Below, piece by piece: positions 48,650 through 56,485 of a DNA stretch of 64,000 nucleotides. Both the position numbers and the translations under genes were made by a program. The notes below the pieces were generated by a model. The model had not been told where the DNA came from. It saw only the letters and a list, made by a program, of their open reading frames with translations, and did no database searches. Positions within the stretch are counted from its first letter, which is position 1, and the number at the start of each line of letters is the position of its first letter. Origin of the DNA: an uncultured Eubacteriales bacterium (lineage in GTDB: Bacteria; Bacillota; Clostridia; Oscillospirales; Oscillospiraceae); the NCBI GenBank assembly GCA_900549545.1, contig URPA01000003.1:1-64000 (forward strand). Direction: 5' to 3'.

Positions 48650-49330
48650 ATGGCAATAATAATCATAAGAACGCTGATAGTATACTTTGCGCTGCTGCTG
48701 ACTATGCGCCTTTTAGGCAAGCGCCAGCTCGGCGAAATGGAGCTGTCGGAATTTGTGCTGGCGGCGCTTATTGCCGATCTTGCCGCCCACCCGCTTCAGG
48801 ATATCGGCATACCGCTGATGAACGGCCTGCTGCCCATTCTTGTGCTCTATTGCTGCGAGGTGCTGATAGCCTGGTGGAGCATAAAAAGCGTGCGCATACG
48901 CTCAGTGTTCTTCGGAAAGCCCAGCATATTAATTGAAAAGGGGCAGATAAACCAGCTTGAGCTGCGCAAAAACCGCCTGACTGTGGATGAGCTGATGGAG
49001 CAGCTGCGCTCCCAGGGCTGCACGGACATAAGCGCCGTGGAGTACGCCATTCTCGAAACCGGCGGCAAAATGAGCCTTCTGCTCTACCCTTCCAAAAAAC
49101 CGCCAACAGCGGAGCTTCTCGGCCATGAACCGGAGAGCGGGGGCCTGCCTGTCATCATCGTCAGCGATGGGCGAATAATCGGGGCGAACCTCACGCTCAT
49201 GGGCTATGACCGCGCGTGGCTTGATAAGCAGCTGAAAGCGCGCGGGCACGAGAGCGCAGAGAGCGTGTTTTTAATGACTGTCAACTCAGCCGGGCAGATA
49301 TTTTTCTCAGCAAAGGAGGCTATCGCGTGA
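48650..49330 (+). CDS. DUF421 (YetF-like) membrane protein
   Basis: The 226 residues have three N-terminal helices and a soluble DUF421 domain. MRLLGKRQLGEMELSEFVLAALIAD (quoted in part) and LRKNRLTVDELMEQLRSQG are diagnostic. B. subtilis relatives are YetF, YrbG and YdfS; function is not settled. It is divergent from the nagB-like gene and is coupled to the DUF4363 gene by a 4-nt overlap. Confidence 0.9.
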   Translation: MAIIIIRTLIVYFALLLTMRLLGKRQLGEMELSEFVLAALIADLAAHPLQDIGIPLMNGLLPILVLYCCEVLIAWWSIKSVRIRSVFFGKPSILIEKGQINQLELRKNRLTVDELMEQLRSQGCTDISAVEYAILETGGKMSLLLYPSKKPPTAELLGHEPESGGLPVIIVSDGRIIGANLTLMGYDRAWLDKQLKARGHESAESVFLMTVNSAGQIFFSAKEAIA

Positions 49331-49707
49331 AAAAAGAGATAACAGCCGCCGCGCTTTTGATAGTTATAATCATCACCGCCGCGCTAAACACCGTGCATAT
49401 TGAGGCCATGACAGCGGATGTTACCCGCTGCCTCGAGCGCTCGGAACGGGCGGCCATGCGCGGGGATGCGGAGATTGCCCTTGACAGCTTTGGCGATGCC
49501 TTCGCCATATGGGACAGCCAGCGGGACTACGGCAATGTATTCATCCGCCACACGGAGCTGGACTCATGCTATGATATGTTCTACGAGCTGGAGGAGGCAC
49601 TGCTCTCAGGCGAGGAGGAAAATCTCCCCTCCGTGTACTCAAGGCTCAAATACCATATCAGCGCCATTTCCTATATGGAACGGCCATCCTGCGGAAGTAT
49701 TTTCTAA
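49327..49707 (+). CDS. DUF4363 family protein
   Basis: The 126 residues start with a membrane segment (AAALLIVIIITAALN) followed by a helical extracytoplasmic domain. It is a DUF4363 protein, typically encoded next to DUF421 in spore-formers. The GTG start overlaps the DUF421 stop (GTGA). Function is unknown. Confidence 0.8.
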   Translation: MKKEITAAALLIVIIITAALNTVHIEAMTADVTRCLERSERAAMRGDAEIALDSFGDAFAIWDSQRDYGNVFIRHTELDSCYDMFYELEEALLSGEEENLPSVYSRLKYHISAISYMERPSCGSIF

Positions 49708-49774
49708 TTTGCGTAATTTAATCATGTTTTGCCACGGGTATTATAGCACTGTCAGCGCTTTAGTGCAATAAAAA

Positions 49775-49802
49775 ACTGCCTTTGACCGTGTACAAAGGCA
49801 GT
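49775..49802 (-). terminator. Terminator after nrdR
   Basis: ACTGCCTTTG (49775-49784) and CAAAGGCAGT (49793-49802). The A run on the left gives a U tract on the minus strand. Confidence 0.85.
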
Positions 49803-49814
49803 AATTGTGTAAAA

Positions 49815-50270
49815 TTATTTATCACTTAAAAGCTTGGAAAGCTCCTCCATGAAGGTGTTGATGTCCTTGAAGCTGCGGTAGACCGAGGCAAAGCGCACAT
49901 ACGCTACCTCGTCCACGCCCTTGAGCCGCGCCATGACCATCTCACCGATGTCAACGGTGCTTATCTCGCGCTCAAGATTGCTCTGAAGCTCCTGCTCGAT
50001 ATCGTCCGCAATCTGCTCAAGCGTCTGGAGCGGGACAGGGCGCTTTTCGCAGGCGCGCACCATGCCGTTTATCAGCTTGACCTTGTCAAAGGACTGGCGG
50101 CTGCCGTCACGCTTTACGACCACGAGGGGCAGGCGCTCAATTATCTCATATGTGGTGAAGCGCTTCTGGCAGGCAAGGCACTCGCGGCGGCGACGTATAG
50201 TCACCCCCTCCTCGGCGGGTCTTGAATCTATGACTTTACTCTCGGAATATCCGCAAAACGGGCATTTCAT
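49815..50270 (-). CDS. nrdR: Transcriptional repressor NrdR
   Basis: NrdR senses ATP/dATP and represses ribonucleotide reductase genes. The 151 residues contain an N-terminal zinc ribbon (CPFCGYSESKVIDSRP, then CLACQKRFTTYE) and an ATP-cone (VVKRDGSRQSFDKVKLINGM). Target nrd genes are not in the window. It ends 22 nt after the dehydrogenase gene upstream. Confidence 0.97.
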   Translation of the reverse strand: MKCPFCGYSESKVIDSRPAEEGVTIRRRRECLACQKRFTTYEIIERLPLVVVKRDGSRQSFDKVKLINGMVRACEKRPVPLQTLEQIADDIEQELQSNLEREISTVDIGEMVMARLKGVDEVAYVRFASVYRSFKDINTFMEELSKLLSDK

Positions 50271-50292
50271 CTCTCTTTATCCCCCTGAACGC

Positions 50293-51255
50293 TCACTTTT
50301 TGTAGCCGGTTTTCATGTCAACAATGTTGATGTACTCCCCGCCGCCGAGATTGGCGCGGATGTTGGTGCAGGCAATGTCCACCACGCGCTCAAGAATATC
50401 CGGCAGATGGAAGTCGCCGGAGATATGCGGGCTGATGATGAGGTTATCAAGCCCCCAGAGCTTGCTGTCGGCGGGCAGCGGCTCAGTCTCCGCAACGTCT
50501 ATTCCGGCGGAATAAATCTTGCCGCAGCTGAGCGCATCATACAGCGCGTCAGAGTCCACCGCGCTGCCGCGGCCGCAGTTGATGAAAATGGCGTTGGGCT
50601 TCATGATGGCAAAGCGCTCTGCGTTATAGGTGTGATAGGTGCCGCCTGTGCCGGGCAGGAAGGTGGCAACAACATCCGCCTTGGCGAGAGCCTTGTCCAT
50701 CTCCTCGCTTAGGCACAGCTCATCCACACAGTCAGGGCAGCTGCCCGCGCGGCGCTTGACGCCGATGACGTGCGCGCCCATATCGTGCACAAGCTTTGCA
50801 TAGCGCTGGCCAATATCGCCGAGGCCGACGACCACAACCGTGCTGTCGGCAATAGAGGTCACAGGGCCTTCATCATGCCAGAGATTGCGGCGCTGATTGT
50901 CGCGGTAGAGATGGAGCTTCTTTTGAAGCATCAGGGTCATGGCAAAGGCGTGCTCGGAAACAGCTCTGCCGTATGCGCCGGTGGCGTTGGCGAGGACGGT
51001 GTTCTCAGAGAGCACACCGGGCTTTATGTAATCATCCGTCCCGGCGGAGGCAAGCTGCATCACCTCAAGATGCTCAGAGCCCTTTATGTACGCGGCGGGG
51101 GGGTTGCCGACGATGATATCCGCCCACTGCACCTGCTCCTCAGTGACCTCACTCTGGTCAACGAACAAAACCTCGCTGCCCTGTGCCGCTTCAATAAGCC
51201 TGTCCTTCTGCTGCTGGCTCAGGCTGACCTTGATGGAGACGAGAATGTGTTTCAT
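50293..51255 (-). CDS. D-isomer-specific 2-hydroxyacid dehydrogenase family protein
   Basis: The 320 residues have the NAD-binding VVVVGLGDIGQRYAKLVHDMG and catalytic Arg, Glu and His in NCGRGSAVDSDAL, AGIDVAETEPLP and SPHISGDF. It oxidises or reduces a D-2-hydroxy acid; the substrate is unknown. It has its own promoter and lies 22 nt before nrdR. Confidence 0.88.
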   Translation of the reverse strand: MKHILVSIKVSLSQQQKDRLIEAAQGSEVLFVDQSEVTEEQVQWADIIVGNPPAAYIKGSEHLEVMQLASAGTDDYIKPGVLSENTVLANATGAYGRAVSEHAFAMTLMLQKKLHLYRDNQRRNLWHDEGPVTSIADSTVVVVGLGDIGQRYAKLVHDMGAHVIGVKRRAGSCPDCVDELCLSEEMDKALAKADVVATFLPGTGGTYHTYNAERFAIMKPNAIFINCGRGSAVDSDALYDALSCGKIYSAGIDVAETEPLPADSKLWGLDNLIISPHISGDFHLPDILERVVDIACTNIRANLGGGEYINIVDMKTGYKK

Positions 51256-51319
51256 GTTTTATCCTCCGTAAAATGCCCCTGCGCACATGGCGTCAGGGTG
51301 CAATAATTTTGTTTACATA

Positions 51320-51349
51320 ATAATACCACGTTCACCCCTCAATATGCAA
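51320..51349 (-). promoter_or_regulatory. Promoter for the 2-hydroxyacid dehydrogenase gene
   Basis: On the minus strand TTGCAT (51344-51349) and TATTAT (51320-51325) are 18 bp apart. Confidence 0.5.
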
Positions 51350-51388
51350 GATTTTCTTTTCATTCTTCCGGCTTTTTTCGCCCCGAAC

Positions 51389-51417
51389 TTGATAAAAATT
51401 CCGCCATAGGCTATAAT
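51389..51417 (+). promoter_or_regulatory. Promoter for prmA
   Basis: TTGATA (51389-51394) and TATAAT (51412-51417) are 17 bp apart, 27 bp before the ATG at 51445. Confidence 0.75.
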
Positions 51418-51444
51418 ACGGAAAAAGCAAAAAGGAGAAACGAC

Positions 51445-52368
51445 ATGAGATATATCGAAGTGTGCCTTGATACCCCCGCTGAGGAGATCGATCTGCGCTG
51501 TGAGCAGCTTCAGGCCCTCGGGGCGGACAGCTTTGTCATAGAGAGCGAGGAGGATTTCAAGGACTTTCTTGAGAATAATCACCAGTATTGGGACTATGTT
51601 GACAAGGAGCTTGAGGATAAATTCTCCGGCGTCAGCCGCATAAAATGCTACCTCACCGACGACGAGGCCGGGCAGGCCGCCCTGAAGCGTATGCGCGCCG
51701 CCTACCCCGAGCTTTCGGCAAGCTACGTGCAGGACAGCGACTGGGAGAACAACTGGCGGGAGTATTATAAGCCGCTTGAGATTGGCGAAAAGCTGGTCGT
51801 CGTTCCCGAGTGGGAGGCAGTTCCCGACGACGGGCGCACACCCCTGCGCCTTGACCCTGGGCTTATTTTCGGCACCGGCAGTCACGCCACGACCCGCATG
51901 TGCCTCATGGCGCTGGAAAAGCTCGTCAGGCCCGGCGCGAAGGTTCTGGATCTCGGCTGCGGCAGCGGCATTCTCGGCATCGGCGCGCTTGTGCTCGGCG
52001 CGGGGAGCTGCCTCGGCTGTGACATTGACCCCAAAGCCCCGGATGTTGTGATGTCAAATGCCGCGCTCAACGGTATCGGCGGCGATAAGCTGCGCGCCTG
52101 CGCGGGGGATATAATTGCCGACGCCTCCCTGCGGCGGGAGTTTGGCGGCGGGTATGACATGGTGCTCGCGAATATCGTTGCGGATGTTATAATTCCCCTC
52201 TCGCGCTGCGTCCCCGGCTTTATGGCCGATGACGGCGTGTTCATCACCTCCGGCATCATCGATGGGCGGCAGGACGAGGTCGCCGCCGCTATCGAGGCCG
52301 CGGGGCTTAAAATCGTCGACCATCTCTGTCAGGAGGAATGGCACTGCTTCACGGCCGTGAAGCGATGA
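51445..52368 (+). CDS. prmA: Ribosomal protein L11 methyltransferase PrmA
   Basis: PrmA trimethylates L11 using SAM. The 307 residues have an N-terminal L11-recognition domain and the catalytic domain with FGTGSHATTRMCL, KVLDLGCGSGILGIGAL and MVLANIVADVIIPL. AAAGGAG precedes the ATG. It is monocistronic here, with a shared terminator at 52384. Confidence 0.95.
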   Translation: MRYIEVCLDTPAEEIDLRCEQLQALGADSFVIESEEDFKDFLENNHQYWDYVDKELEDKFSGVSRIKCYLTDDEAGQAALKRMRAAYPELSASYVQDSDWENNWREYYKPLEIGEKLVVVPEWEAVPDDGRTPLRLDPGLIFGTGSHATTRMCLMALEKLVRPGAKVLDLGCGSGILGIGALVLGAGSCLGCDIDPKAPDVVMSNAALNGIGGDKLRACAGDIIADASLRREFGGGYDMVLANIVADVIIPLSRCVPGFMADDGVFITSGIIDGRQDEVAAAIEAAGLKIVDHLCQEEWHCFTAVKR

Positions 52369-52383
52369 AAAACAGACAGTCTC

Positions 52384-52419
52384 AAACGCCCCGGCAGGCA
52401 CTTGTCTGCCGGGGCGTTT
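52384..52419. terminator. Bidirectional terminator after prmA
   Basis: AAACGCCCCGGCAG (52384-52397) and CTGCCGGGGCGTTT (52406-52419) lie between convergent genes. Confidence 0.88.
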
Positions 52420-52420
52420 A

Positions 52421-52741
52421 TTATTCACTGAGCACGTTTTTAATAAGCTCCTTTGCCTCGTCCTTGCTGAGGACCCGCCCGGAGGAGAGTAGCTTCCCGT
52501 TGAGCATCAGCGCCGGGGTACTCATAACGCCATAGGCGGCGATCTTTGCAAAATCCGTCACATGCTCAAGCCTTACCTCTATCCCAAGCTCTTTAACAGC
52601 AGCAACGGCGGCCTGCTCTAAGGCGTTGCATTTGGCGCAGCCTCCGCCCAGCACCTTAAGCTCGATGTCGGCGTTTTCGTTTACTGCTGCACTTACGGCA
52701 GCGCAGCATTTTTCTTCTTTTTTCTTACCAAACAGTCCCAT
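52421..52741 (-). CDS. Small thioredoxin-like protein (redox-active disulfide type)
   Basis: The 106 residues end in a thioredoxin-like fold with GGGCAKCNALE, the CxxC motif, and VMSTPALMLNG, the cis-Pro loop. A CC pair near residue 12 may also bind metal. It lies 16 nt after the permease gene. With ArsR and permease, this forms a metal or metalloid resistance unit; the protein may hand reducing power or a metal to the permease. Confidence 0.88.
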   Translation of the reverse strand: MGLFGKKKEEKCCAAVSAAVNENADIELKVLGGGCAKCNALEQAAVAAVKELGIEVRLEHVTDFAKIAAYGVMSTPALMLNGKLLSSGRVLSKDEAKELIKNVLSE

Positions 52742-52756
52742 GATTATCTCCTCCTG

Positions 52757-53758
52757 TTATATAAGCAAAAATTGGAACGCATTGAAAAGATATCCCACAA
52801 TGATGATCCCCACCGTGCAGATGCCGATAAACAGCGCAAGCAGCCGGGGCTTTACCGCCTTGCGCAGCATTATGAGCGAGGGCAGACTCAGCGTGGTGAC
52901 CGCCATCATGAAAGCAAGCACCGTGCCAAGCTGCGCGCCCTTGCAGAGCAGCGCCTCCGCCACGGGTATAGTGCCGAATATATCCGCATACATCGGTACA
53001 CCCACAAGCGTTGCCAGAATAACGCCGAAGGGGTTTCTGCCGCCAAGCACTGCTTCGACCCAGCTTTCAGGTACCCAGTTATGGATAAGCGCGCCGATGC
53101 CCACGCCAACGATAATATACGGGAACACCTTTTTGAAGGTGGAGGCGACCTGCTCCTTTGCGTATGTGAGCCGCTGCCGCCTTGTAAGCTCCGGGGACTC
53201 AATATCCACGCCGCCCGCGCTGCGGATAAATTCTTCCACATATTTCTCCATATGCAGCTTTTCAATAAGACTTCCGCCGATGACGGCGATGATCAGCCCA
53301 AGCAGCACATATGCCAGCGCGACCCTTACACCGAAAATGCTCATCAGCAGCACAAGGCTTCCCAGATCCACCATCGGCGAGGATATGAGAAACGAAAATG
53401 TGACCCCCAGCGGCAACCCCGCCCCGGTAAATCCAATGAACAGCGGGATAGATGAGCAGGAGCAGAAAGGCGTCACCGTCCCCAGCATGGCAGAAATAAT
53501 ATTCGCGCCCAGCCCGTGAAAGCGCCCCAATATCCGCTTGCTGCGCTCCGGCGGGAAATAGCTCTGAATATACGAGATAACGAAAATCAAAACACACAGC
53601 AGCACCGTGATCTTGATAATGTCGTAGATGAAAAATTGCAGGCTTCCGCCTATTCCGGCGTCCACATTCAGCCCAAGCGCTGAAAGCCCCGCGCCGATGA
53701 GCGCATTGAGCCACTTCATGCCAAAAACCTGATTTTGAATAAACTGCCACACAGCCAT
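52757..53758 (-). CDS. Permease of the ArsP/DUF318 family
   Basis: A 333-residue permease with about eight helices. The hallmark TPFCSCSSIPLFIGFTGAG is the conserved cysteine-rich motif of ArsP and related permeases; a second half contains GVPMYADIFGTIPVAEALL. ArsP exports trivalent organoarsenicals, and other members handle copper or zinc. The ArsR next door suggests arsenic or a heavy metal. The ATG at 53758 is chosen for GGAAGTGAG upstream; a longer start at 53776 is possible. Confidence 0.85.
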   Translation of the reverse strand: MAVWQFIQNQVFGMKWLNALIGAGLSALGLNVDAGIGGSLQFFIYDIIKITVLLCVLIFVISYIQSYFPPERSKRILGRFHGLGANIISAMLGTVTPFCSCSSIPLFIGFTGAGLPLGVTFSFLISSPMVDLGSLVLLMSIFGVRVALAYVLLGLIIAVIGGSLIEKLHMEKYVEEFIRSAGGVDIESPELTRRQRLTYAKEQVASTFKKVFPYIIVGVGIGALIHNWVPESWVEAVLGGRNPFGVILATLVGVPMYADIFGTIPVAEALLCKGAQLGTVLAFMMAVTTLSLPSLIMLRKAVKPRLLALFIGICTVGIIIVGYLFNAFQFLLI

Positions 53759-53789
53759 AAATACTCTCACTTCCATATGCGAAAATCAT

Positions 53790-53805
53790 ATCAAAAATTT
53801 TTGAT
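53790..53805. promoter_or_regulatory. ArsR-type operator upstream of the permease
   Basis: ATCAAAAATTTTTGAT is a perfect 16-bp palindrome in the arsR-permease gap, matching the ATCAAA core of the operator before arsR. Confidence 0.65.
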
Positions 53806-53844
53806 GTTTTGGTTTTAAGATAAACGCTATCGCCCGGATAGCGT

Positions 53845-54156
53845 TTATTTTTTGCAGCCGCAGCCCCCGCCGTCACCGACAGTCGGCGTGGTGATGTCAA
53901 GCAAAAGCCGGACGGCTCTCTCTCTGCCTTCCGCGCTCAGGCGGTAGTGCGTCCACTTGCCCTCCTGCCGACTGATGACAAGCCCGGAGTCGCACAATAT
54001 CTTCATGTGGTATGAAAGCCCGGACTGCGTAAGCTCCATAGGCTCTTGCAGGACGCAGGCGCATTTTTCCCCGCTTCGGAGCTGCTCCAATATGGCAAGG
54101 CGCTTGGGGTCGCAAAGAGCCTTGAAGACCTTAGCATTTTCCTGATATTCGCCCAC
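53845..54156 (-). CDS. ArsR/SmtB-family metalloregulator
   Basis: The 103-residue repressor has a winged helix (LCDPKRLAILEQLRSGEKCACVL and QSGLSYHMKILCDSGLV, quoted in part). EKCACVL has the Cys pair of ArsR-type alpha3 sensing sites. The C-terminus GGGCGCKK may add ligands. It sits first in arsR-permease-thioredoxin, with palindromic operators at its promoter and ahead of the permease. A short hairpin (ACGCTATC/GATAGCGT, about 53825-53845) follows the stop. Confidence 0.92.
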   Translation of the reverse strand: MGEYQENAKVFKALCDPKRLAILEQLRSGEKCACVLQEPMELTQSGLSYHMKILCDSGLVISRQEGKWTHYRLSAEGRERAVRLLLDITTPTVGDGGGCGCKK

Positions 54157-54167
54157 GCGCTCACCTC

Positions 54168-54187
54168 ACATCAAATTTTTTTGATGT
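54168..54187. promoter_or_regulatory. ArsR-type operator at the arsR promoter
   Basis: ACATCAAA and TTTGATGT (8-bp arms around TTTT) lie just downstream of the arsR -10, covering the start of transcription. Confidence 0.72.
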
Positions 54188-54191
54188 ATTG

Positions 54192-54220
54192 AGTATATAG
54201 CAGAGCTCAGCATTTGTCAA
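54192..54220 (-). promoter_or_regulatory. Promoter of arsR
   Basis: On the minus strand TTGACA (54215-54220) and TATACT (54192-54197) are 17 bp apart. The operator follows 4 nt later. Confidence 0.8.
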
Positions 54221-54249
54221 CCACTTTTTATCTGATGGCAAATTTTCAT

Positions 54250-54492
54250 TCACTCGTTCATTTCCTTGCCACAGTAGGGGCAGTAAGCCCCCGCGCTCCT
54301 GTCGAGGTATCTGTGGCAGTACGGACAGCGGTAGAAAACGAGGCGAAAAAACACATCCGCCACCAGCAGGATAAGCCCCACAGTCGCAAGGGTCTTTATA
54401 TTCGAGACAGCCCCGACCACAGCCAGCGTGACCGCGATGACAGCGACGATAATACAACAAAAATTCACCATTTGGGGTTTTAGTTTTTTCAT
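54250..54492 (-). CDS. Small membrane protein with zinc-ribbon tail
   Basis: The 80 residues have two membrane segments (about 10-30 and 36-53) and a C-terminal zinc ribbon CPYCHRYLDRSAGAYCPYCG. I do not recognise a named family. It is upstream of arsR on the same strand but separated by the arsR promoter. Confidence 0.7.
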   Translation of the reverse strand: MKKLKPQMVNFCCIIVAVIAVTLAVVGAVSNIKTLATVGLILLVADVFFRLVFYRCPYCHRYLDRSAGAYCPYCGKEMNE

Positions 54493-54543
54493 GTGTCTCT
54501 CAGCTCCATTTTATCTTTTAGGGGTAATATTACTCAAATTCAA

Positions 54544-55017
54544 TCAAAGCTCGCTAATAAACTCAGCGACTTCCTTGCTGATTTCCTCGTTGGAATATCT
54601 GTTTACCCAATACAATATGCCGATAGGAATAGCATCGATCAATGGTAAAAGAAGCAAAAGCATTATAATAGCTGCTGGCTCTCTGAACAAACCCGGATCA
54701 CGGATAAAAAAGGCAAAAATAGAACTAGCAAAAACCAAAATAATGTACAGCAGGTACGCTCTGTCCATCCTGAACTCACCCTGAACAAATGCCTCGTTTG
54801 TGTCCTCAATGATACGCCCGCAAAAGCGGCGGCACGGGGTAAGCGAGAATGAGTCTCTTGTTTTCACGAGCCAAAACTGGTCACCCTCGATATAGCCGAC
54901 AAATTTTCCCCGCTGTTTTAACCTCTCGCGGCTGTAATATGATTTAATGAGTGTGACTCTCTCCTTGAAATTTCGGGTAAACTCCGCCTCGGTTTTTGAT
55001 TTGACATCAATTATCAT
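54544..55017 (-). CDS. Hypothetical membrane protein (YcxB-like layout)
   Basis: I do not firmly recognise this 157-residue protein. It has a soluble N-terminal half (residues 1-85) and two hydrophobic segments at about 88-105 and 115-138. It lies alone between arsR-side genes and a repeat region. Its lower GC suggests it may be accessory. Confidence 0.65.
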   Translation of the reverse strand: MIIDVKSKTEAEFTRNFKERVTLIKSYYSRERLKQRGKFVGYIEGDQFWLVKTRDSFSLTPCRRFCGRIIEDTNEAFVQGEFRMDRAYLLYIILVFASSIFAFFIRDPGLFREPAAIIMLLLLLPLIDAIPIGILYWVNRYSNEEISKEVAEFISEL

Positions 55018-55097
55018 AAAAGCACCTCTATGGTCTTAGCTTTTTCAGATTCATGCTATCATTTGAGGCAATAATTGTCAATACGCACTGTCCAGAG

Positions 55098-55262
55098 CCT
55101 CCCCTTTCGCAAAAGGGGAGGTGGCTTGCAGCATCGCCGCAAGCCGGAGAGGATGCCTCCTGCGTGGTATTGATTTGTTTTAAGTGAAAATTTCGCGCTT
55201 CGCGCGGGTTATCCTCTCAGTCAGCTCCGCTGACAGCTCCCCTTGCTGCGGCAAGGGGAGCC
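55098..55262. repeat. Dispersed hairpin-rich repeat
   Basis: Stems CCTCCCCTTT/AAAGGGGAGG (55098-55107, 55112-55121), GGCTTGC/GCAAGCC (55123-55129, 55139-55145), TCAGC/GCTGA (about 55221-55233) and GCTCCCCTTGC/GCAAGGGGAGC (55236-55246, 55251-55261) followed by TTTTTA. Part recurs at 61-105. No gene lies between 55018 and 55325. Confidence 0.65.
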
Positions 55263-55294
55263 TTTTTATGGCGCAATTCTCCACGCAAAACCGA

Positions 55295-55320
55295 CCCCCG
55301 CCGGAAAAGTCCGGCGGGGG
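55295..55320 (-). terminator. Terminator after the DUF554 gene
   Basis: CCCCCGCCGGA (55295-55305) and TCCGGCGGGGG (55310-55320) with GGTTTTG on the minus-strand exit side. It ends the aromatic amino acid operon. Confidence 0.75.
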
Positions 55321-55325
55321 TGATG

Positions 55326-56036
55326 TTAAAATATCGTTGACAGCCACTCGCTTATTGGGAAATAGGCGATGGGAATAAATATAGCCGGGAGCATATTGGC
55401 GACCTTTATGCGGTCTTTGCCCAGCTCCATCATGTTTACGGCCATGCCGATAAGTATCGTCCCGCCGACGGCGGACATCTCCGTCACAACGGCGGTGCTC
55501 AGCGCCGGGCCGACCCAGCCCGCCAGCAGCGTAAGCCCGCCCTGAAACAGCAGGATAAACACCGCCGAGCAGGTCACGCCGAAGCCCATCGCCGCACCGA
55601 AAGCCATGGAGGAGACAAAGTCCAGCGCGCTCTTGGCGTAAATGATGCTGTAATCCTTGTTTATGCCCGCCTGAAGCGAACCGACAATGGTCATTGACCC
55701 GATGCAAAACAGGATGCACGCGGAGACAAAGCCCTCGGTAAAGCGGCTGTTGCCGCCGCCGTTTTTAAAAAGCTTGTTTTTTATCCCGTCCCCGAGGTGC
55801 TCAATGCCGTCGTCAATTCTCAGCGCCTCACCCAGCGCCGTGCCAACAGCCATGGAGATTATGACGCAGAGGATGTTCCCCGTGCCGATAGCACTGGAGA
55901 TGCCGATAACCACAGTACAAAGAGCCAGCGCCTTCATAAGCCCCACGTGAAAGCTCTCCTTGAGCCTGCTGCGCAGGAAGATACCGATAAGGCTGCCCAC
56001 GATGACGGTCGCCATATTCACGAAAACCGCAAGCAT
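55326..56036 (-). CDS. DUF554 family membrane protein
   Basis: A 236-residue polytopic protein with glycine-rich helices typical of DUF554 (YdfK-like): VIVGSLIGIFLRSRLKESF, ADGIEHLGDGIKNKLF-like middle, and ILFCIGSMTIVGSLQAGI. Function unknown. It overlaps the aroQ stop by 1 nt (TAATG), so it is the last gene of the aro operon. Confidence 0.88.
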   Translation of the reverse strand: MLAVFVNMATVIVGSLIGIFLRSRLKESFHVGLMKALALCTVVIGISSAIGTGNILCVIISMAVGTALGEALRIDDGIEHLGDGIKNKLFKNGGGNSRFTEGFVSACILFCIGSMTIVGSLQAGINKDYSIIYAKSALDFVSSMAFGAAMGFGVTCSAVFILLFQGGLTLLAGWVGPALSTAVVTEMSAVGGTILIGMAVNMMELGKDRIKVANMLPAIFIPIAYFPISEWLSTIF

Positions 56037-56485
56037 TACTCTCCCCTGCCTTCGCCTTCAAGATAATTTTTGAGAAATAAAATCGCCTGGCGATAGCCCT
56101 CAAAGCCAAGGCCCGCGTAGGTCTTTATGCAGGCCATGCCCGCGTAGGACAGATGGCGAAACTCCTCGCGCTTAGTGATGTCGGAGATATGCACCTCCAC
56201 CGCCGGGATAGCCACGGTTTTCAGCGCGTCAAGGATGGCGACGCTCGTGTGCGTGTAGGCGGCGGGGTTTATGACAATGCCGTCCACCCGGCCATATGCG
56301 CCCTGAATTTTATCGACAATGTCGCCCTCGTGGTTTGACTGAAACTGCTCGACCTCTATCCCCTCGGCGGCGCAGGTGTCGTCAATGAGCCTTGTGAGCG
56401 CGGCAAAATCCTGCCTGCCATAGATATCCGGCTCGCGAATGCCGAGCATGTTGAGGTTTGGCCCGTTGATTACAAGAATTTTCAT
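56036..56485 (-). CDS. aroQ: Type II 3-dehydroquinate dehydratase
   Basis: AroQ dehydrates 3-dehydroquinate to 3-dehydroshikimate. The 149 residues include ILVINGPNLNMLGIREPDIYG, QSNHEGDIVDKIQ, INPAAYTHTSVAILDAL and VEVHISDITKREEFRHLS, all type II hallmarks. The ATG at 56485 overlaps the aroE-aroK stop by 4 nt. Confidence 0.97.
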   Translation of the reverse strand: MKILVINGPNLNMLGIREPDIYGRQDFAALTRLIDDTCAAEGIEVEQFQSNHEGDIVDKIQGAYGRVDGIVINPAAYTHTSVAILDALKTVAIPAVEVHISDITKREEFRHLSYAGMACIKTYAGLGFEGYRQAILFLKNYLEGEGRGE

